Source: Prostheceraeus crozeri
Taxonomy: Eukaryota; Platyhelminthes; Polycladida; Euryleptidae
Assembly: GCA_907163375.1 (NCBI GenBank)
Contig: CAJQUW010006985.1
Span: forward strand, 62,001-126,000
Direction: 5' to 3'
DNA length: 64,000 nucleotides
In this document: in pieces, positions 58,431 through 64,000 of the stretch
Layout: each line of letters starts with the position of its first letter
How positions within the stretch are numbered: the stretch's first letter is position 1
Program-made: the position numbers and the translations under genes
The notes under the pieces: model-generated
The model's database searches: none
Told to the model about the DNA's origin: nothing
What the model saw: the letters and a program-made list of their open reading frames with translations, nothing else

Positions 58431-58670
58431 ACTTCTTTTCTCCCTAAGCTGATTACGCAACGGTTGAACGACCTCTTGATAGCTACATCTTTCATCGGAA
58501 GATGCGGTGGTTTTATGATTAGAAGTATCCTTCCATATGGCTGTAACTCAATCGACGATGATTCAAACTTTGCCACTACTGATTAGACCCACCTCATCGA
58601 AGGATGTCTCGGTTGATGATCTTTTTTGGACTTTGATAAGCCTTCATCCTATGTGATGCATTTGTTCCAC

Positions 58671-59215
58671 AGAATTAGATTGTTGAAATCTTTCAGTTTT
58701 CTAGAAGTGCAGACTAATTCGAAACGATGGCACATGCTGGAACTTAGCAAGTTGGTAAAAATAAGTTCCTAGTTCCTTACAAAGATAGGAAAAAAGTCGT
58801 GCGTCGCTTGCGGATTGCTATGAATTCTTCCAAAATACTTCGATTGTCACAACTCCTTCAGATTCGAAGAATTCAGATCATTGAGCACAAGTTTTCTCTA
58901 TAATGTTAGTCCTTCCGATCATTATTAAAGACGATAGCAGGCGCGCGAAAATTGGTTTACTTGATGTTTTCACGTCTTCTCCTCGGCATTCCTTACTGAA
59001 TGCAGTTAGAAAGCGATGTGGGACCGAAATGATATTACAACACGCGCGCCACTGGGTGATGTCCAAAAGCTGGCTGACTGGTTATTGTTTGAGTGAGTGT
59101 GCGCCATTTCCAACAATTTGCGAAATACGAATCTTCACTTCTAGTAACCTGAGCGAGCAAGCTGTCTAATTCTGTGATTTGTTCTGTTTCCAGAAATGCA
59201 ACTGCTGCGCTTATC
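58671..59215 (+). repeat. Dispersed repeat A, copy 3 (longest uninterrupted)
   Basis: It runs from CCACAGAATTAGATTG to GCTGTCTAATTCTGTGAT and covers both parts seen in copies 1 and 2. It has no open frame of note and no clear terminal repeats. Confidence 0.6.
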
Positions 59216-59319
59216 AAATCTCAAAACAACTTCTCGAGACATTCTTCTACCAATCGTGCAGAAGATCTGTACTCGTAGGTAGGATTAATAAATGTATGGA
59301 GTTGCATATTTAGTCAAAA

Positions 59320-59470
59320 AATGGGAGCATTCATTGCAGCTGAATGGCGCTTTGTTTCTACCGGTATATTAGGAATCATCAGCAAACCTAGTTCACATTC
59401 ACCGACGTCAATACAAATCCCTATTTAATTTGAGAAGCGGGATTTGCTATTTCTCGAATATTATCAGATG
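59320..59470 (+). repeat. Fragment related to the 62-kb hairpin repeat
   Basis: AGGAATCATCAGCAAACCTA and the following GTTCACATT, then CAATACAAATCCCTATTTAA, match 61975-62040. This links it to the family whose folded copy is at 62083-62470. Confidence 0.5.
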
Positions 59471-60037
59471 ATACCTTAACATACGAATGACATTTGGCGC
59501 AAGAAAGCTGTTTGGTATTTATGTAGTGACAAATGACGCTGCTAGGTATGTATGCTTTTGCTCCATAACCGAAAGACGCCAAAAAGCTGAGACATTCGAA
59601 ATCACCAAGTTGCATATTGCACAACGCTTATCAGGATAACACAATGATAGCGCATGTACAGCGAAGCTTGAAGCAAAGCGAACATGACATTCATCAATCA
59701 TGTAGTGTTTCAAAGATAATATTAGTAGATTACAAGTGAAGCAGAAATCCACGATGTGGGTTGAACAACAGTTTAATCCACAGGTTTCACTCGCGTGCAT
59801 TTACGTTTTGTATGTATGTTACACTATAGAGCTTCCCATGATTATGCTCGGTGTGCACGAGTGAAAGCTCTGGATTAAATAGTTTCTCAAATTGCATCGC
59901 TTTTATCATTTCATGATTCATCATTTTTCGAAAGAGGAAATGCGTTATTAATAACCAAGTTAAGTTACTTCTGATTTATGAGTATCATTTTTATTTGTCG
60001 GATATTTTTGAGGTAATAATTTCTGCAACTTTTCCAG

Positions 60038-60158
60038 GATCGCATCATGGGCGCTCAAACAGAAAAGACAACCAGTTTCTCTGAGGCAGAGCGTCAGAAG
60101 CGGCAAGAAATGGAGGGTCGCAAGAAGATAAGAAACAACAACTCTTTAGTAAAAATTG
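60038..60158 (+). CDS. Unrecognised multi-exon gene, coding exon 6
   Basis: It encodes residues 472-511 plus one base of the next codon: DRIMGAQTEKTTSFSEAERQ, then KRQEMEGRKKIRNNNSLVKI. It is hydrophilic and helix-prone, with heavy lysine and arginine. The acceptor is ACTTTTCCAG and the donor AAAATTG|GTGAGC, leaving phase 1. No further exon was recognised before 64000, so the gene most likely continues beyond the window. Confidence 0.78.
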
Positions 60159-60351
60159 GTGAGCAAATATTTAACAGTTAGGAAATATAGTCTACAAAAC
60201 AGTCTGATGACATTTCATGCGTAGCCAGACGTGTTTTATCAATAGATTTGTACGACCATTTAAATAGGCAGCTTTTGAGAAATTAGACGACAACTTTTTG
60301 TCTTTTATTAAAGAGCAACTTGCGTCTATCACTTTAACAAAGGCAGGCTAT

Positions 60352-61000
60352 TAATACTCATCGTGAATTTTGAACAGAGTTCATTCGCAAACATGTTTCT
60401 GTGGCGTCGGTGGCCACCATCATCAGTGCATAGAGATAAAATACAATAAAGAGTTGATTTTTATACAAATTTACAATCACTGGAAAATCAATAAAGTAAA
60501 ATTGGCTCTGATTGGATGTTGTTATTCATCAGTTGATTCTTGTTGGTGAAAGATTTGATGTATAGCGATTCAGCAATTTTAGTGTATGGCGTTTTCATCA
60601 TTATTTTGAAATTTTCTTTCTTTGGTATATGCTCGTGCATTGAAATTTCGGATGGTGGTCGTCCTTTAAAGTGTTCGTTAATTCTTTTGTGCAAATGGCG
60701 ACGAGTCTCTCCGAAGTAGCTTTTATTGCATAGCTCACAAGAGTATTTGTATACGAGGGAAAAGGAATTTCGTCTTTATTTTTTACAAAGTTTTGACTTT
60801 TCAAGGTGGTGATGGCAACTTTCAGCGTGATTTTTTCCAAACTTTTATTTATTTGCTTGACCTTGGATTTTATTTCGCTCAAAGTACTGCCGATGAAGGG
60901 TAATTTCCAGTACATATCTACTTTTTCACTGTCTTCATTTGTCAATAAACTCTGTTCAAAATTTACGGCTCCTCTCTCTCAACTCATCGTGAACTTTGTA
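60352..61000 (-). mobile_element. Penelope-like retroelement remnant, 3' part
   Basis: The minus strand shows the linker YWKLPFIGSTLSEIKSKVKQ and, further on, a GIY-YIG-type module with HKRINEHFKGRPPSEISMHE and AESLYIKSF. Its end near 60400 reads CACTGATGATGGTGGCCACC on the minus strand, a Penelope-type terminus. Short inverted repeats containing CTCTGTTCAAAATT occur at about 60360-60385 and 60949-60975. The element is broken and 5'-truncated. It lies in the presumed intron after exon 6. Confidence 0.7.
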
Positions 61001-62082
61001 AAAGTCATCTTGAAACCCATATGATATTGGATGCACTGAAACATTTTGTGCTACCGATGTGTTCATGTGAAACATCCCTTTCACAATATTTTGTGATTCT
61101 ATATAACATTTAAAATTGTATTTACATGCACAATCTTTAATAATCAAATCTTGTGAAATATCATTTGCATAACATTTTGATTTTTTGAAATGTTGTTCTG
61201 AGGTCGTTGAAGCAGATCGTTTCAAGATACATTTGTTTATGTAACTGATTTATTGAGAAATAACTCGGAAATATCCAGCTTTGATAAACCGACACCTTCA
61301 GATATGATTAAAAAAAATAGACAGTCACATTCTTTTATAACTACTTTTGGCTACTATGTAGCCTACCGAGAAATTTGATTTTTTTGAGATTTCATGGAAT
61401 TTGCTAATTACAATCGTTCATGCGTTGCATATTCAGAAAAATGCCTTCATGTTTCCGTATAGTGACGGGTTATATAGTGGATTCTATTTTCTGTTGTATT
61501 CGCATGCTTCACTTATCTATCGCATGTATTGACCTGACAAAAAGATATAGCACTATTCTTCGAGACCTGTAAAACTTATAGGCATCGTTTACTGTCTTCT
61601 GGAGTTTTGTGCTTTAATTAATGGCTACACGGGTAAAGACAAGACAAAATTAATTGGTAAGCAGATACTAGTCAAAAATTAATTTAGTATTGTCGCTCAT
61701 TTATTTAGACCTGCCGCAAAATACGATTTAATGTGAATAATGTCATGATATGCTATAGCACAGAGGCCTGCCGGCAATTAGCATGTCATTTGTGAAATAA
61801 TAGCTTTTAAAAAAGTTTTTTTTAAAAAAAACGACTATTGATGCATATTTTAAAACTTTTTGCCAATGAGATGCCACAAATTGAAAAATGATATAAATAG
61901 AATAATTAAATATTCAGCTGCATCCTCAGTTGAAAAATGGATACAGACGTGAATAGCTGCTATTTCATCCAATGTCAGGAATCAACAGCAGACCTAGTTC
62001 ACATCTCTCAACATCGACACAGCTCCCTATTTAAAGTTTCAGTCACACGCTGGTGAATTTCATATCTGTAGTCAGCAAATTA
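61001..62082. other. Presumed intron sequence, no gene recognised
   Basis: A minus-strand open frame at 60956-61225 (SKCYANDISQDLIIKDCACK) may be a further trace of the adjoining retroelement. The stretch 61895-62080 shares GCTGCTATTTCATCCAAT and AGACCTAGTTCACAT with the hairpin repeat family. Confidence 0.4.
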
Positions 62083-62470
62083 GTGAAATTTCTACGGCCA
62101 TTAATTAAATATCACTTTAAGCACTTTACTGACAAGTCGCCTAAGTGTATGTCTTTAATGTATGCTGCTTTTTGCAAACACAATGTAAATAAAATAATTA
62201 AATGTTGAGTTGCATCCTCAGTTGAAAATGGGAGCAGACCTGAATAGCTGCTATTTCATCCAATTTCAGGAATCATCAGCATTCAGGTCTGTTCCCATTT
62301 CTCAACTGAGGATGCAACTCAATATTTAATTGTTCTATTTACTTTGTGTTTGCAAAAAGCAGCATAAAATTACTAATTATTAAAGGCTACTAACTTATGG
62401 GACTTATCAGTAGTGTGTTTAAAGTGATATTTAATGAATGTCCGTCGAAATTTCACCAACTTGATAATTA
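62083..62470. repeat. Fold-back repeat, about 390 bp
   Basis: Inverted arms lie at 62083-62245 and 62283-62470. Landmarks in both are GTGAAATTTC, AAATATCACTTTAA, TGCTGCTTTTTGCAAACACA and GTTGCATCCTCAGTTG. The loop (AGCTGCTATTTCATCCAATT) also occurs at 61950-61975 in an unfolded relative. It is probably a MITE family; the ends and target duplication are not resolved. Confidence 0.75.
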
Positions 62471-64000
62471 CAAATCACGTTTTCACCTAGCTGATCGAAA
62501 AATTTATTTCGGAGCTCGTGACTTTTGAAATGTTGAACCTCAGAAACAAAATGATTCCTCTGAGGAAGAAATGAAAGACTGACTCTAAACATGGCAATAC
62601 ATTTTACGAAACTTGCTAACTGCAAATCCAAAGGAAGATATGTCGAAAGTATCATCTTAAAATCAACATTCTCTTCTGAGATGCTCCAGCATTCAGCAAT
62701 AAGGGATATTCAGGCGTTTTAGAACCCAGTGCTCATATGCTTTAACGTGTACTTTGTAAAATATCAATTCTGACGTCAATTATCATCTCTGCATTTAATT
62801 AGATAGAATCTAACGACGATCATTTTCAATTGTATAGTGAAAAGATTCCAGGCAAGTGTGAATATTACAGATAGGCAGTAATCGTTTCTGTCTGTGTTCC
62901 TTCAACAACAAGTGTCTAATAATCAAAGCATTTATCTAAGAGAAAATAAGAAAATTATGCAGTTAACTGATAAGCCTTCGACTTAAAAAACAAACTTTTC
63001 CAGATTCTAATTTTTTGATACCTGAGTACAAGTTTTAGCTGTCTATGTAGACCACTTCATGGTAGTTGTTGTTGACCTTACTGCATTTGCATTGCTACTG
63101 CTATACAGGAAGTTTCTGGAATAGTTTAGAGTTCTACTCAGATTGTGTGCTGAGAAAAATGATCAAATCGACAAACACAGTCATCGCCATTTTATTAGCA
63201 TTCGTCATTTCACTATTTGCTATAATAACAAGACAGATAATTCATCAGACATGTGTCGAAGAAAATGGGTTCAGTGATGGGAGACTTGTTGAAAACGACT
63301 GAAAATCTGAACTATCACTCTGAGATTTAAGAGTGATAAAAACAAAAAGCCAATTTAAATGGTTCATTGGAGAATATTTGCTGATGTACACGTGACTTCA
63401 ACGTGTCCCAGTTGATTCTAATTTGAAATTTATTCAGTGCACGAATACTGTACAACTTGTGGCAGTCATATTCGAAAGTGCAAATCTAAATGTATGTATA
63501 AACCTGAGATTTGTATGCCTTCATCAAAACTAGAACAACGCAAGCAAGAGAGGTTCATATGAAATTACAGGAAACTTTCACTTCATTTCCTGCAAATGTC
63601 CTCAAATTTCTCAAAAATTTGGTGTTGAAATTTCCACAACCACTTGAAGTGGAGCGAAGCATTCACGAAACAGTTATAATACAGAGATAAGAAGACTTAG
63701 AATTCCGAAACGTATGCGTTAAATGATAGCTGAAGCTAGATGAAAATCAAGTAATTTTAAGCAAGATTTGCTTTTGTTTGAGAAATTCTGCAAGCGCGAG
63801 GAAATGTTTCTTATTTTGATTTCGCTGTCAGCTTTTCCTGCTCAAATTAAATGGAAATATGCAATCTGACTATTAGGATTTGCACTTCATTGAAAGATGA
63901 AATTTGTTTGAATGTTATAACTGCCTAAACATATTTTTGATAGAAGTGGTCATCCCAATAACATAGAAATTTCTTTTTCAACCTGAATAGGACGGGAGCT
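62471..64000. other. Right end of window, no gene recognised
   Basis: No exon with matching phase and splice sites was found to continue the plus-strand gene. A 47-codon frame at 63159-63302 has one predicted membrane helix (IAILLAFVISLFAIITRQII) but no further support. Confidence 0.4.

Larger units (their letters stand above)
58137..60037 (+). other. Intron 5 (1.9 kb)
   Basis: It starts GTGAGTAG and ends ACTTTTCCAG. It contains a SINE (58243-58430), dispersed repeat A copy 3 (58671-59215) and a piece related to the hairpin repeat of 62 kb (59320-59470). Confidence 0.7.

Noticed and set aside
1-64000. CRISPR array, prokaryotic operon, defence system or LTR retrovirus
   Set aside because: No regular direct-repeat array, operon, or LTR-bounded gag-pol structure was seen. 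The genome signature is that of an intron-containing metazoan.

Overview
The window is invertebrate-type metazoan nuclear DNA. It is AT-rich, its host genes are split by consensus GT/AG introns, coding DNA is sparse, and transposable elements are dense and often nested. The species cannot be named from the sequence. The mix of Tc1, mariner and DD41D elements, hAT elements, CR1-like and zinc-finger LINEs, Penelope-like elements and tRNA-derived SINEs fits an arthropod or another invertebrate. No prokaryotic operon, CRISPR array or defence locus is present.

Two host genes are supported. On the minus strand at 8147-8494 lies the first coding exon of a mitochondrial 2-Cys peroxiredoxin (Prx3 type). 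It ends in a perfect splice donor, and its later exons were not found in the window. On the plus strand, six exons from 42365 to 60158 (42365-42688, 42952-43128, 45254-45500, 45827-46031, 57677-58136, 60038-60158) agree in reading phase at all five junctions. They encode at least 511 residues of a charged, proline-rich protein that I do not firmly recognise. The gene appears to run off the right edge. Its fourth intron is 11.6 kb and packed with mobile elements.

Layout. 1-8.1 kb: a dispersed repeat carrying a SINE, then a Penelope-like remnant (4649-8072) split by an element with an 8-bp target duplication, which itself holds a decayed Tc1 gene. 8.1-11.6 kb: the peroxiredoxin exon, a DD41D transposon with an intact 347-residue transposase and a duplicated, inverted right end, and a dead Tc1. 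12-20 kb: mostly gene-free, with a short hAT derivative, a 37-bp minisatellite at two loci and a circularly permuted repeat block. 20.5-25.2 kb: a mariner with a perfect 348-bp internal tandem duplication, and an intact-looking Tc1-like element with DD35E spacing. 25.7-30 kb: a nearly complete CR1-like LINE and an older LINE fragment. 33-38 kb: a hAT remnant and a second Penelope-like remnant. 42-64 kb: the multi-exon gene, whose introns hold several fold-back MITE families, LINE fragments, SINEs and a third Penelope-like remnant.

I found no convincing new biochemical system. The most unusual structures are the DD41D element with its inverted right-end duplication, the in-frame 348-bp duplication in the mariner gene, the paired long-arm fold-back MITEs in one intron, the circularly permuted repeat at 14.9 and 17.4-18.4 kb, and the unrecognised host gene.
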